Source: Edaphobacter sp. (GTDB lineage Bacteria > Acidobacteriota > Terriglobia > Terriglobales > Acidobacteriaceae). Taken from it: a stretch of DNA of 64,000 nucleotides. The translations under genes were made by a program, and so were the position numbers. Below are positions 1-7,888 of the stretch, one piece after another (position 1 is the first letter of the stretch; each line of letters begins with the position of its first letter). The notes under the pieces were generated by a model. That model had not been told where the DNA came from, did not search any database, and worked only from the letters and a program-made list of their open reading frames with translations. The stretch covers positions 41,263 to 105,262 of the forward strand of contig JAOAPB010000129.1 in assembly GCA_025462645.1 (NCBI GenBank). The letters are read 5' to 3'.

Positions 1-23
1 TTAATTTCTCTATACCATTTCTA

Positions 24-75
24 TGGAGCCCGGAGGGGGACTTGAACCCCCGCGACCTTGCGGGTCTGCGGATTG
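24..75 (-). tRNA. 3' fragment of a class II-like tRNA gene (attachment-site remnant)
   Basis: Read on the minus strand, positions 24-26 encode CCA, 27 is a U discriminator, 28-34 would be the 3' acceptor strand, and 35-51 form a perfect T-arm (five G-C pairs around TTCAAGT). Positions 54-66 form a GACC/GGTC hairpin that resembles a long variable arm. The sequence continues to about the anticodon loop. No D-arm or matching 5' acceptor strand (GCCCGGA) follows at higher coordinates, so the gene is not complete. Integrases commonly target tRNA 3' ends and leave such a fragment at the far end of the island. By that logic the island would lie to the right of this fragment. The amino-acid identity cannot be assigned. 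Confidence 0.55.
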
Positions 76-191
76 GGCATAATTTGGTCAAACTGATGTC
101 TGTACCCGAACTTGTACCCACATTCTTGGTGCTTTCGACTGGGCTGCAGCATGGCAGTTAGTCCATCTACTGACAGCCCTATCGGATAGGG

Positions 192-1142
192 TTATGGATT
201 GGCTTGCAGGAATGCGTTGATCTCAGCGTACTCTGCTTCGGGGATACGGAAGTTCATCGCGGGAATGATGCCTTCGACCTGCTTCGCATTGCGTCCGCCA
301 ACGATAGCAGAAGTGACGGCAGAGTTATGGAGCGTCCAGGCGATGGCGATGACTCCAGCAGCGACTTCGTGACGTGCGCCGATGGTCTTTAGAAGATCGG
401 CGACGGCGAGATTACGGGAGAGAAGAGGTTCCTGGTAGTTCTTTGCCTTACGGCGGAAGTCATTCCCAGGGAAGCCAGCGACTCGCTCCTTAGACATAGC
501 ACCGGTGAGGAGACCGGAGTGCATAGGAGCGTAATTAATGGTTCCGATGCCGTTCCGCAGGCAGAAAGGAAGAATCTCGGGTTCTGCTATGCGGTTTATC
601 ATCGAGTAGGGGGGCTGGTTTGAGGTAATGGGTGCGATCTTTAGAGCGCGCTCCATTTGTGCAACGCTGAAGTTAGAGACGCCGATCCAGCGGACCTTGC
701 CTTCGCGCTGAAGGTCGGCCATCGTGGACCAGCCTTCTTCGATATCGGGGTCAGGATTTGGCCAGTGAATCTGATAGAGGTCAATCGTTTCGACCTGAAG
801 GCGTTGGAGGCTATCTTCAATCTCGCGGCGAATTTCTTTCAGGCTGTGGTAGATTTCGCCCTTGTTGTCCCAGCGCATGGCGCACTTGGTGAAGACGTAC
901 GGTTTATGCGAGGTGGTTTTAAGGGCTTTGGCGACGACCTCTTCCGAGTGGCCGAGGCCGTATACGGCCGCGGTGTCGATCCAGTTGATGCCAAGGTCAA
1001 GAGCCTTATGAATTGCGGCTATCGAATCGTTGTCGTCCTGTGGACCCCATCCGTGGGCCCAGTCGCCGCCACCGATTGCCCAAGCTCCAAAGCCAATTCG
1101 TGTCAGGTTCAGATCAGAGTTACCTAGTTTTCTAGTTTCCAT
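192..1142 (-). CDS. Aldo/keto reductase
   Basis: This 316-residue protein has the full (beta/alpha)8 NADPH-dependent reductase pattern. It starts METRKLGNSDL and contains FGAWAIGGG, then IDTAAVYGLGHSEEVV (active-site Asp and Tyr), VFTKCAMRW (active-site Lys) and DLYQIHWPNPD (active-site His). Near the C-terminus IVGGRNAKQV forms the cofactor phosphate-binding end. The length is normal for the family. The substrate cannot be deduced; members reduce small aldehydes or act on sugars. It is intact and lies between the tRNA fragment and decayed genes. It reads toward the tRNA fragment, with no operon partner. Confidence 0.9.
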   Translation of the reverse strand: METRKLGNSDLNLTRIGFGAWAIGGGDWAHGWGPQDDNDSIAAIHKALDLGINWIDTAAVYGLGHSEEVVAKALKTTSHKPYVFTKCAMRWDNKGEIYHSLKEIRREIEDSLQRLQVETIDLYQIHWPNPDPDIEEGWSTMADLQREGKVRWIGVSNFSVAQMERALKIAPITSNQPPYSMINRIAEPEILPFCLRNGIGTINYAPMHSGLLTGAMSKERVAGFPGNDFRRKAKNYQEPLLSRNLAVADLLKTIGARHEVAAGVIAIAWTLHNSAVTSAIVGGRNAKQVEGIIPAMNFRIPEAEYAEINAFLQANP

Positions 1143-1239
1143 GATTGATTAGACGCATCAAGTGGGTTGCAGGTTCCACATGAACTGGCGCCGCAAAGAT
1201 GGCATCATCGCAGATGGGAGCGTCTGCTCTCTGCGCGCG

Positions 1240-2030
1240 ATCTGCTAGACAACAACATCGGTGGCTACGTGCTCCGTACGTTTCCGGTGCCGGAATCGGT
1301 GCGGACAATGCCCTCTGCGACGTTGACGTCCGTCACTATCCGATGGCCTATGTCTACAGACACTCTACATCGCAGCGAGCATACCACCCGGCACCCCGAC
1401 CTCGGGCTCACATCATGAGCCACCGTCCGGGCAGGCGAGAAGAGTGCTCCTCGAGGGGCGTGGCAGCACATCGACCTGCCCTGCCTACGCGAGCGAACTG
1501 CAGGCACGGGTAGCGTTCGTCTGGCCGGCCATGGACGCTTTTTACGAAGAAGACGAACGGATCGTGGGCCATGCCGCTGACAGTTACCATCGCATCGATA
1601 TCCGCCAGACTTCCCGTCGATTGATGGTCCGCCATCATGACCGCATCATCGCCGACACCAAGCGACCGGTAGTCCTCTACGAGTCCGGCTTCGCGTCACG
1701 CTGGTACATTGCACGCGCCGACGTCGATGAGTGTGCGCTGACCCCCGTGGAACACCAGACCTTCTGCCCGTACAAGGGGCTGTGCAGCTATTACGAAGTC
1801 GATGGCGCACATCTGGCAGCATGGTCCTATCGTGACGCCTATCCTCAGGTCGGCCGTATCTCTGGCCTGGTGCGTTCGAGCCGGACATCGTCTCGGTACA
1901 GATCGATGGCACCCAGCTCCGTCTTGGGCCGGGTCAGACAGGATTCCACACGGCCCAGATCGCGACCTCACTATCACCCAGGCGCTCCCTCCTGCCAGCG
2001 GCTAGGGCGGTCCCACCAAAGGGTACGACA
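1240..2030 (+). pseudogene. Decayed DUF427 (two-domain) gene
   Basis: The second DUF427 domain is clear in one frame from about 1,490 to 1,860 (VVLYESGFASRWYIAR, QTFCPYKGLCSYYEV, SYRDAYPQVGRISGL). The reading then moves to another frame and continues as FEPDIVSVQIDGTQL, which is the expected family sequence. Upstream, about 1,240-1,490, pieces such as SAPRGAWQHIDLP appear in yet another frame with stops between them, consistent with a ruined first domain. DUF427 proteins are small proteins of unclear biochemical role. No intact start-to-stop frame exists. The exact left edge is uncertain. The gene lies in the decayed zone next to the tRNA fragment and directly before a second broken gene. Confidence 0.7.
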
Positions 2031-3309
2031 TGGCTCGACTACTATCGGTGAATGTTGGACTTCCGCGCGACATCAACTGGAAGGGTCGCACTGTACACAC
2101 CGCGATCTGGAAGGATCCAGTGCGCGGGCGCTGCCGGGTCGGCCGGTTGAATCTGGACGGAGACGGTCAAGGTGACCTGGCCGGGCACGGGGGTGAGCAG
2201 CGCGCCGTCTTCGTTTACCAGATCGAATCGTATCGTTACTGGCAGGAGCAACTGAGGAAGGCTGACTTCGTCCACGGACAATTCGGCGAGAACTTCACCA
2301 TCGAAGGATTGCCCGACGATGCCGTGTGCATCGTCGACCGTTATCAGATCGGCAGCGCGCTGTTCGAGGTCACGCAACCTCGGGTTACGTGCTATCGCGT
2401 CGGCATTCGGATGAACGAGTCCCGGATGCCGGCATTGCTGACATCGAGCGGACGGCCGGGGTTCTACTTGCGCGTGCTGCAGGAAGGCTAGGTCGGCCCC
2501 GGCGACGAAATCGTGAAGGTGGGAGAAGGGGAGGAGCGAATGACCGTCGCAGAGATCAACGCGCTCCTCTATTCGCCCGATCATGCGCGCGATCGACTGG
2601 AACGCGCCTTGCGGATCGAGGTGCTTTCGCCCGGATGGCGCTCGTCGTTTGAGGCGTTACTGCAGAGCCAAATGAGCGGCAATGCGGGGCTTGTGCCGGA
2701 AGCGGCTGCGCATCCGGCTTCACCAGCATTTCGGACGCTTGGGTGATGGCGATCGATCAGGAGTCCGCGGACGTCCTCTCGCTGACGATGCAGAGCCCGA
2801 ACGGTCAGCCGCTGCCAACGGCGATGCCCGGCCAGTACGTGGTCGTGCGTCTTCAACCGATCGGCGACAGCAGACGTCTATCTCTGCGGGCCGAATCCCT
2901 TCATGGCAGACATGAAAGAGGAGCTCACAACGTTGGGGGTTGCTCCAGAGCGGATTCACTTCGAAAGCTTCAACGGCAGCGAGTCGATGATTCCTGGTGT
3001 CGTCGGCGCAGCGACGCGAACTCCACATCTGCCCAAGGACGACGCCAACACCGGTCCGCTGGTGTCGTTCGCGCGCAGTGGCATCGCCGCACACTGGAAA
3101 GCGTCAGTTTACCAGAGCATTTTGGAATTGGCCGAGGCGTGCGACGTCCCGGTCCGTTGGTCGTGCCGGACCGGCGTTTGTCACAGCTGTGAGAGCGGTT
3201 TGGTTTCGGGGGCGGTCATTACGGACCGGAGCCACTCGAAAAGCCCGCCGACGGCAACCTTCTCGTTTGCTGCTCACAACCGATTCGCGACGTCGTCATC
3301 GATCTGTGA
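2030..3309 (+). pseudogene. Broken MOSC-oxidoreductase-ferredoxin fusion gene
   Basis: The first 153 codons encode a MOSC domain of the YiiM type (GDGQGDLAGHGGEQRAVFVY, FGENFTIEGL, RVTCYRVGIRM). A TAG at 2,489-2,491 interrupts the same frame, which then continues VGPGDEIVKVGEGEERMTV. A frameshift near 2,740 moves the reading to MAIDQESADVLSLT, the start of a flavin-reductase domain. Most of that domain is deleted: the sequence jumps from PGQYVVVRLQP to DVYLCGPNPFMADMKEEL. The C-terminal plant-type 2Fe-2S ferredoxin (CRTGVCHSCESGL) is cut by a third frameshift and then ends YGPEPLEKPADGNLLVCC to a TGA at 3,307. The intact family fuses a MOSC domain to a ferredoxin reductase. This copy cannot be functional. 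Confidence 0.85.
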
Positions 3310-3320
3310 AGCTTGCGAGG

Positions 3321-3956
3321 CTAGTTCGTTGTGGCATTATCTCCACGTTTTCTTCTCTGGTAAGCCGCCACCTTGAGCTTGTTACCACAGATATTCATAC
3401 TGCACCACCGGCGTGAGCCTTTCTTGCTCGTGTCGAAGAAGTGAACGACACACGATTCGCATTTGCGAATGCGAGACCACTCCGCTTCCGCAAGAAGATC
3501 TGCCGTGGCATCAATGATCGGTGCCCAGAGGTCGGTGGTCTTACGAGGCTCGAACAACGTCTCCCGAACCACCATCCCGTCTCGTTTTTGAAGCGAAGTA
3601 TGGCGAGGATGATGAAGTAACAGCAAGTTTACTTCGGCGAGGAAAGCATCGGTCGGCGATGATCCGTTCTCTATCCGCTTGACGGCCTCCCTCAATCTCT
3701 CTCTGAATGAAATTAGCTGTCCCAGGAAGGCAGTTGCCTTGGTTGAATGACGCCAGCTTCGGACGACCGCCTTAGCGTTGGGTGAAACCACTATCCCCGA
3801 AGCGATCAACCATCTTTCAAGCGCGCGAACATCCGGAAGCAACTCCGTGGGCCCATCTGCCAGGACAGGTTTTGTATTCAACAAATCCAGTATTGGCCTG
3901 TTCGCCACGAACAGGAATCCATCGATCCATTCGTTCACCTCTTGAGAAGCTTGCAT
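3321..3956 (-). CDS. CGNR zinc-finger transcriptional regulator
   Basis: This 211-residue protein has an N-terminal ABATE-like domain (FLFVANRPILDLLNT) and a C-terminal CGNR zinc finger. The finger shows KCESCVVHFFD followed by RRWCSMNICGNKLK and a basic tail (AAYQRRKRG). The cysteine pairs CxxC and CxxxxC with the CGN motif are intact. The family is regarded as DNA-binding regulators of stress or catabolic genes. It is divergent from the alpha/beta hydrolase at 4,077 across a 120-bp AT-rich gap that carries a perfect inverted repeat, so local control of itself and the hydrolase is plausible. It ends 12 bases after the MOSC pseudogene. The A+T-rich promoter region differs from the surrounding DNA. 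Confidence 0.85.
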   Translation of the reverse strand: MQASQEVNEWIDGFLFVANRPILDLLNTKPVLADGPTELLPDVRALERWLIASGIVVSPNAKAVVRSWRHSTKATAFLGQLISFRERLREAVKRIENGSSPTDAFLAEVNLLLLHHPRHTSLQKRDGMVVRETLFEPRKTTDLWAPIIDATADLLAEAEWSRIRKCESCVVHFFDTSKKGSRRWCSMNICGNKLKVAAYQRRKRGDNATTN

Positions 3957-3988
3957 AAACCCTCTTCCACAAAATATCTCAAAATAGT

Positions 3989-4024
3989 TATAACACCTTT
4001 ATTTACATTTTTAATGGTGTTATA
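3989..4024. promoter_or_regulatory. Inverted repeat in divergent promoter region (candidate operator)
   Basis: TATAACACC at 3,989-3,997 and GGTGTTATA at 4,016-4,024 are perfect inverted copies separated by 18 bases. They sit in the AT-rich gap between the CGNR regulator and the hydrolase. The spacing puts the half-sites about 2.5 turns apart, as expected for a dimer contacting two sites. The binding protein is inferred, not shown; the adjacent regulator is the obvious candidate. Confidence 0.5.
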
Positions 4025-4076
4025 TAAATCTAAGCTCCTGTAAGCAGGACCTTGCGTCAACCGAAAGGAAATTACC

Positions 4077-4925
4077 ATGACAACGTTTCAACACGCGACC
4101 GTTCACGGCCTCAAGATCTTCTATCGCGAGGCAGGTTCAAAAGCTACTCCAACCATCGTGCTGCTGCACGGCTTCCCAAGTTCGTCGCATATGTTCCGCG
4201 ACCTGATTCCGCAACTGGCGGATAAATTTCACGTGATTGCGCCGGATTACGTTGGCTTCGGCTACAGCGATGCCCCGGATGCAGGCAAGTTCGACTACAC
4301 CTTCGACAATCTCGCAGCTCATGTGGAGGAATTGCTCTTCGGTGTCCTCGGTCTAAAAAAGTTCAGCATCTACGTGCAGGACTACGGTGCCCCAGTGGGC
4401 TATCGCATTGCCTCCAGACATCCGGACGCGATAGAAGGCATCGTAGTGCAGAACGGGAACGCCTATGTCGAGGGTATTGGCGCGGCCTTCGATCCGATGA
4501 AGCCGTTCTGGGCGAATCGCTGTCCCGAGACAGAAAAGCCCGTACGAGACCTGCTCAAAAAGGAAATCACCATTTTCCAGTACACGCACGGGACGAAGGA
4601 TGTTTCGCGGATCAGTCCTGACTCATACACCGTGGATCAGCTCTTCCTCGATCGTCCAGGCAACGACGCCATCCAACTCAACCTGCTTCACAACTATCAA
4701 TCGAACCTCGCACTCTACGACGGCTGGCATGAATTCTTTCGAAACAAGCAGCCGAAGACGCTGATCGTGTGGGGAAAGAACGACCCCTTCTTTACCGTCG
4801 TGGGTGCGCAGGCCTACCTACGAGATATTCCAACAGCAGAGTTGCACCTGCTCGATACCGGCCACTTTGCGCTTGAAGATTCATGCGAGTTCATAGCGCA
4901 GCAAATCGTCAAGTCCTTTGCCTGA
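4077..4925 (+). CDS. Alpha/beta hydrolase (dehalogenase/epoxide hydrolase type)
   Basis: This 282-residue protein has the alpha/beta hydrolase fold. HGFPSSSHMF near residue 31 forms the oxyanion region. The nucleophile elbow is VQDYG, so the nucleophile is Asp102 rather than Ser, as in haloalkane dehalogenases and epoxide hydrolases. WGKNDPFF supplies the acid region and the late TGHFALED supplies His263. An Asp nucleophile and the VQD(W/Y)G motif fit hydrolysis through an ester intermediate. The true substrate is unknown. The ribosome site AAGGAAA lies before the ATG. It is transcribed away from the CGNR regulator and shares its promoter gap. The first copy of the repeat element begins 61 bases after the stop. 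Confidence 0.88.
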   Translation: MTTFQHATVHGLKIFYREAGSKATPTIVLLHGFPSSSHMFRDLIPQLADKFHVIAPDYVGFGYSDAPDAGKFDYTFDNLAAHVEELLFGVLGLKKFSIYVQDYGAPVGYRIASRHPDAIEGIVVQNGNAYVEGIGAAFDPMKPFWANRCPETEKPVRDLLKKEITIFQYTHGTKDVSRISPDSYTVDQLFLDRPGNDAIQLNLLHNYQSNLALYDGWHEFFRNKQPKTLIVWGKNDPFFTVVGAQAYLRDIPTAELHLLDTGHFALEDSCEFIAQQIVKSFA

Positions 4926-4986
4926 GCATTCAGGAACCCGCGCCCGGGCCAGTACTCGATCACTTCGGAGGTCTGTACAGTCTTCC

Positions 4987-5414
4987 GCTTCCCTTAGGAC
5001 CCCTCCCCCCCGGGTACTTTGACTGCAAGTCATCTGAATTCATCGACTTAAGCGAATCTATCGCTGCAAATTCATCATTCTAAACGGGTTACGGGTAAAG
5101 TCGTCTTTCTAAAAGGTTTATTCATTTAAAGAGAAAAGTCCCGGTGGTTGGCCGGGGCTTTTCTGACTCTGTATTAACTATAGCCGATTGAGTAAAACTA
5201 ATATGCCACTTTGCGGAAGACTATTTTCGGAGGCTAAACTATTGTTTTTGTTTGATTTGCGTACGGAGATGCGTATTAGTCTCGGCTGCAGGGGCTTGAC
5301 AGGAAAAAAGGGAGCGAGGCTCAGGGACAGAGGACAACAACTGCGTCAACAGCAAAAGGCACAATGGTTGAGGCGCAGGCCAGTTCGCAAAGTGCATTAC
5401 AGCCTCGCCTCTAG
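4987..5414 (+). repeat. Non-coding repeat element, copy 1 (about 428 bp)
   Basis: This interval aligns along its whole length, in the same orientation, with 25,976-26,407, at roughly 85 percent identity by eye. It opens with a C-rich run, followed by TACTTTGACTGCAAG. A strong hairpin with CCGGTGGTTGGCCGG at its core and a T-rich 3' side lies at about 5,132-5,167. The element ends at CCTCTAG. In both places it begins about 60 bases after the stop of a plus-strand gene. No credible protein is encoded: a short open frame starting TTG at 5,188 is matched in copy 2 only for its first 47 codons or so, and the frames then diverge. Confidence 0.8.
5132..5167 (+). terminator. Hairpin inside repeat copy 1, terminator-like
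   Basis: AGAAAAGTCCCGG pairs with CCGGGGCTTTTCT around a TGGTTGG loop, with one T-G wobble. The corresponding base in copy 2 is C, which restores a Watson-Crick pair. The T-rich 3' arm makes it a plausible terminator for the hydrolase transcript. Confidence 0.6.
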
Positions 5415-5507
5415 GCCTGTTGCATCCTTCTCATTTACCTAAGCCCGCGCCTACCTGAATTGCTCAACCGATCGGTGCGTTAGTCCACAAGTAGTCATGG
5501 AGACATC

Positions 5508-5652
5508 ATGAAGGATTCTGTAGCAATTGTGACTGGAGCCAGCCAGGGCATCGGATGGTCACCGCTATCCGATTGCCCGCGACCGCTCCGCCGTCGTGCT
5601 GGCTGCACGAAATGCGGGGGGCGCTAGAAGAGGTTGCCGCTGCAATTCGAAT
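5508..5652 (+). pseudogene. Short-chain dehydrogenase 5' stump
   Basis: The ATG at 5,508 opens MKDSVAIVTGASQGIG, the TGxxxGxG NAD(P)-binding start of a short-chain dehydrogenase. The expected continuation is then scattered over frames: TAIRL in the second, ARDRSAVVLAARNAG in the third, and ALEEVAAAIRM back in the second. Nothing of the catalytic YxxxK region is seen downstream. The gene is therefore both frameshifted and truncated within its first 50 codons or so. A remnant ending FTFWNETELMVEKPI (about 5,750-5,820) follows but was not identified. Confidence 0.75.
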
Positions 5653-5850
5653 GTGTACCCGAAAAGCTTCTGCAGACTATCGAGTGTACGCCGAAGGCTC
5701 AGACTGGAATGTCTGGGTAAACTTCGACTTAGCCTCTGAACGATGCTCAAGGACGCATGGACTCCTTCACGTTCTGGAACGAGACGGAGCTTATGGTGGA
5801 AAAACCCATAACTTTGGCATAGTATGTTGCACGCCAGAGGTGAGTGTACG

Positions 5851-6057
5851 ATGCGGGGCATTCTACGAATAATGCTGACAACCCTGATGTACTCGGGTGT
5901 GGTGATCTTCCTTTTTCCTTATGCCACAGGACGAATCACAACCGGTTTGATGTTCATGATCGTGGGTGGGGGGTTGGCCGTCTTGTGCGGTCTGGGGCGC
6001 TGCTATCTGACAGAGGGAGACTGCGGCCGGGTATCGGAGAGTGGCCGTGACTGGTGA
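5851..6057 (+). CDS. Small putative membrane protein, 68 residues
   Basis: An ATG at 5,851 is preceded by AGAGGTGAG six bases upstream, a reasonable ribosome site. The product would start MRGILRIMLTTLMYSG and has two hydrophobic stretches, about residues 7-24 and 32-48 (TTGLMFMIVGGGLAVLCGL), with a charged C-terminal tail. No family is recognised. It lies just past decayed genes, so it may be a remnant rather than a working gene. A longer start at 5,824 is possible but lacks a ribosome site. Confidence 0.4.
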   Translation: MRGILRIMLTTLMYSGVVIFLFPYATGRITTGLMFMIVGGGLAVLCGLGRCYLTEGDCGRVSESGRDW

Positions 6058-6238
6058 GTTCAAAGATTCGAACTGATTTGTTCAATTTCATCTCGTGGCA
6101 CTTTATACAAGATCGAGGGTAATAAACGCAGCAACCGCGTGTCCGGCAATGGCGGCTGCGAGGTGAGGAATTGTTGTGTTTCTTGTTTCGCCTCTCCAAG
6201 TCATTGAGTTTCTAGAACTGGAGAGGTGCGCTCTTACC

Positions 6239-7888
6239 TCATGGCAACGCAAAAGAAAACAGATCGTTACCAGCGGCGATGGCAAAGTATTGCTTGCCGT
6301 TGACCGCGTAACTCATAGGAGATGAGTGGAGCGGTTGCCCAACGTTAAAGTGCCACAAAGACGCTCCGGTGCGACCATTGACAATCTCAAACTCCTCAGC
6401 ATCGTCTCCGAAGGCAACAAGACCGGTGGCAGTGGTCATGACGCCAGCAAAGGAGTGCGAGTTACCAACCTGTGGGTTGCGCCAGGCGAACTCTCCTTTG
6501 TTGAAGTCGAATGCGAGGAGATACTTCTTCCCTCTTTCGTCAGGGCGATGCTTTGCGCCAGTGGAGTAGAAGGCCCGTCCCTCTTCGAACTCCTCAGTAT
6601 GCGAGGAGTAGACGCTGCAGTCTTCAAGGGTCATGAAGTAGAAGAGGTGCGTGAGCTCATTGTAGGACGGTGAGTACCAGTTGGTAGCCCCGGCAAACCC
6701 TGGACAGACATGGGTGCCTTCAGGGGTGGGGATATTTCCTGTCGGTATGGGGCGGCCATTGACGTCGATGCCCTTGGCCCAATTCTGCGTCAGCGCGAAC
6801 TGTTTCGCCGCGAGGAATTTGCCGTTGGTGCGGTCGAGAATGTAGATGAAACCGTTACGGTTTGCTTCGACAATCAACTTGCGCGGGCTGCCTTTATAGA
6901 TAGCATCCACAAGCACGGGAGTTTCCGTCGCATCGTAGTCGTAGAGGTCGTGCGGAGTGAACTGGAAATACCACTTCAGTTTGCCGGTATCGGGATCGAG
7001 CGCGAGAACACAGTTGGTATAGAGGTCGTCGCCAGGACGGACGCTGCCGTCAAAATCGGGAGAGGGGTTGCTGGTACCCCAGTAGATGGTATTGAGTTGA
7101 GGATCATAAGTACCGGGCATCCACGTTGTTCCGCCACCATGCATGTACATATCGCCGGGCCAGCTGGAGGAACCGAACTCCCCTGGAGCTGGAATGGTCC
7201 AGAAGCGCCAAGCCTCTTTGCCTGTCTTGGCGTCAAAGGCAGCGATGAAACCACGAACGCCGTCATCGCCGCCTGAGGTTCCAACGAGAACCTTGTCCTT
7301 AACGACGAGGGGGGCACTGGTGGCTCCGTAGTTGCGGTTGCCTGGGGCGTAGGGAACATCCCATATGAGATTGCCCGAGCGGGCGTCGAGACAGAGGAGA
7401 TGTGCGTTATCGGTCTCCATATAGATACGAGTCCCGAGGACTGCGACTCCGCGATTGATATGACCGGATGCGTCGTCGATGAGCCCCTGTGTAATGGGCC
7501 ACGCATGGTGCCAGAGGGTTTTTCCGGTAACAGCGTCGAGAGCATAGGCGTCGTTGGAGCCGGTGACAAACATGACACCTGCGATGACGACAGGAGTGAC
7601 CTCGAGGATGCCAGCATTACGACTGTGAAAGACCCACTGCGCGCGGAGCTGATGGGCGTTGTCGGGCGTGACCTGCGTCAGACTGCTGTAGCGCCTACCC
7701 GTGTAATCGCCGTTGTAGGAGGGCCAGTCATCACGCAACGTAGTATTCAGTAGATCGCTCGGCTGTACATTGACCTCTCCGAGAGGGTGCGGCGAGGAGG
7801 CTTGCTGGCAGCGCGCAACGGCTGCATTGATACCGAGAGACGCTAGACAGAGCAGGAGAGAGGAGAGCTTAGAGGAGCTGACTATCAC
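6239..7888 (-). CDS. Quinoprotein-fold (PQQ-dehydrogenase-like) secreted protein
   Basis: This 549-residue protein starts with a GTG and a signal peptide (LSSLLLCLASLGINAA). It then shows an eight-bladed propeller with repeated Trp-docking motifs (YALDAVTGKTLW, LCLDARSGNLIW, LALDPDTGKLKW). WPSYNGDYTGRRYSSL near residue 55 and the catalytic-Asp segment PHDLYDYDAT at 312-321 place it with PQQ alcohol dehydrogenases. Two features are odd. The vicinal Cys-Cys pair before INRGVAV is absent. The metal-ligand Glu of the usual GGAE motif is replaced (SGGDDGVRG). Bound PQQ is therefore uncertain. Its GTG overlaps the TGA of the DUF4380 gene upstream, so it is the last gene of a minus-strand operon with a diheme cytochrome c, a natural electron acceptor. 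Confidence 0.85.
   Translation of the reverse strand: MIVSSSKLSSLLLCLASLGINAAVARCQQASSPHPLGEVNVQPSDLLNTTLRDDWPSYNGDYTGRRYSSLTQVTPDNAHQLRAQWVFHSRNAGILEVTPVVIAGVMFVTGSNDAYALDAVTGKTLWHHAWPITQGLIDDASGHINRGVAVLGTRIYMETDNAHLLCLDARSGNLIWDVPYAPGNRNYGATSAPLVVKDKVLVGTSGGDDGVRGFIAAFDAKTGKEAWRFWTIPAPGEFGSSSWPGDMYMHGGGTTWMPGTYDPQLNTIYWGTSNPSPDFDGSVRPGDDLYTNCVLALDPDTGKLKWYFQFTPHDLYDYDATETPVLVDAIYKGSPRKLIVEANRNGFIYILDRTNGKFLAAKQFALTQNWAKGIDVNGRPIPTGNIPTPEGTHVCPGFAGATNWYSPSYNELTHLFYFMTLEDCSVYSSHTEEFEEGRAFYSTGAKHRPDERGKKYLLAFDFNKGEFAWRNPQVGNSHSFAGVMTTATGLVAFGDDAEEFEIVNGRTGASLWHFNVGQPLHSSPMSYAVNGKQYFAIAAGNDLFSFALP

Noticed and set aside
312..321. A lanthanide-dependence call for the quinoprotein from its Asp-Tyr-Asp motif (residue numbers 312-321 of the gene at 6,239-7,888)
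   Set aside because: The second Asp is diagnostic only within methanol-dehydrogenase-like enzymes; calcium-type sugar dehydrogenases also have Asp-x-Asp, and other metal residues here are atypical.
2513..2746. Separate small genes at 2,513-2,746, 2,743-3,192 and 2,903-3,376
   Set aside because: Each is a fragment of the same broken MOSC-reductase-ferredoxin gene in a different frame.
5188..5442. A protein encoded inside repeat copy 1 (TTG start)
   Set aside because: Copy 2 matches only the first part and then changes frame, so coding is not conserved; the element is better explained as non-coding.
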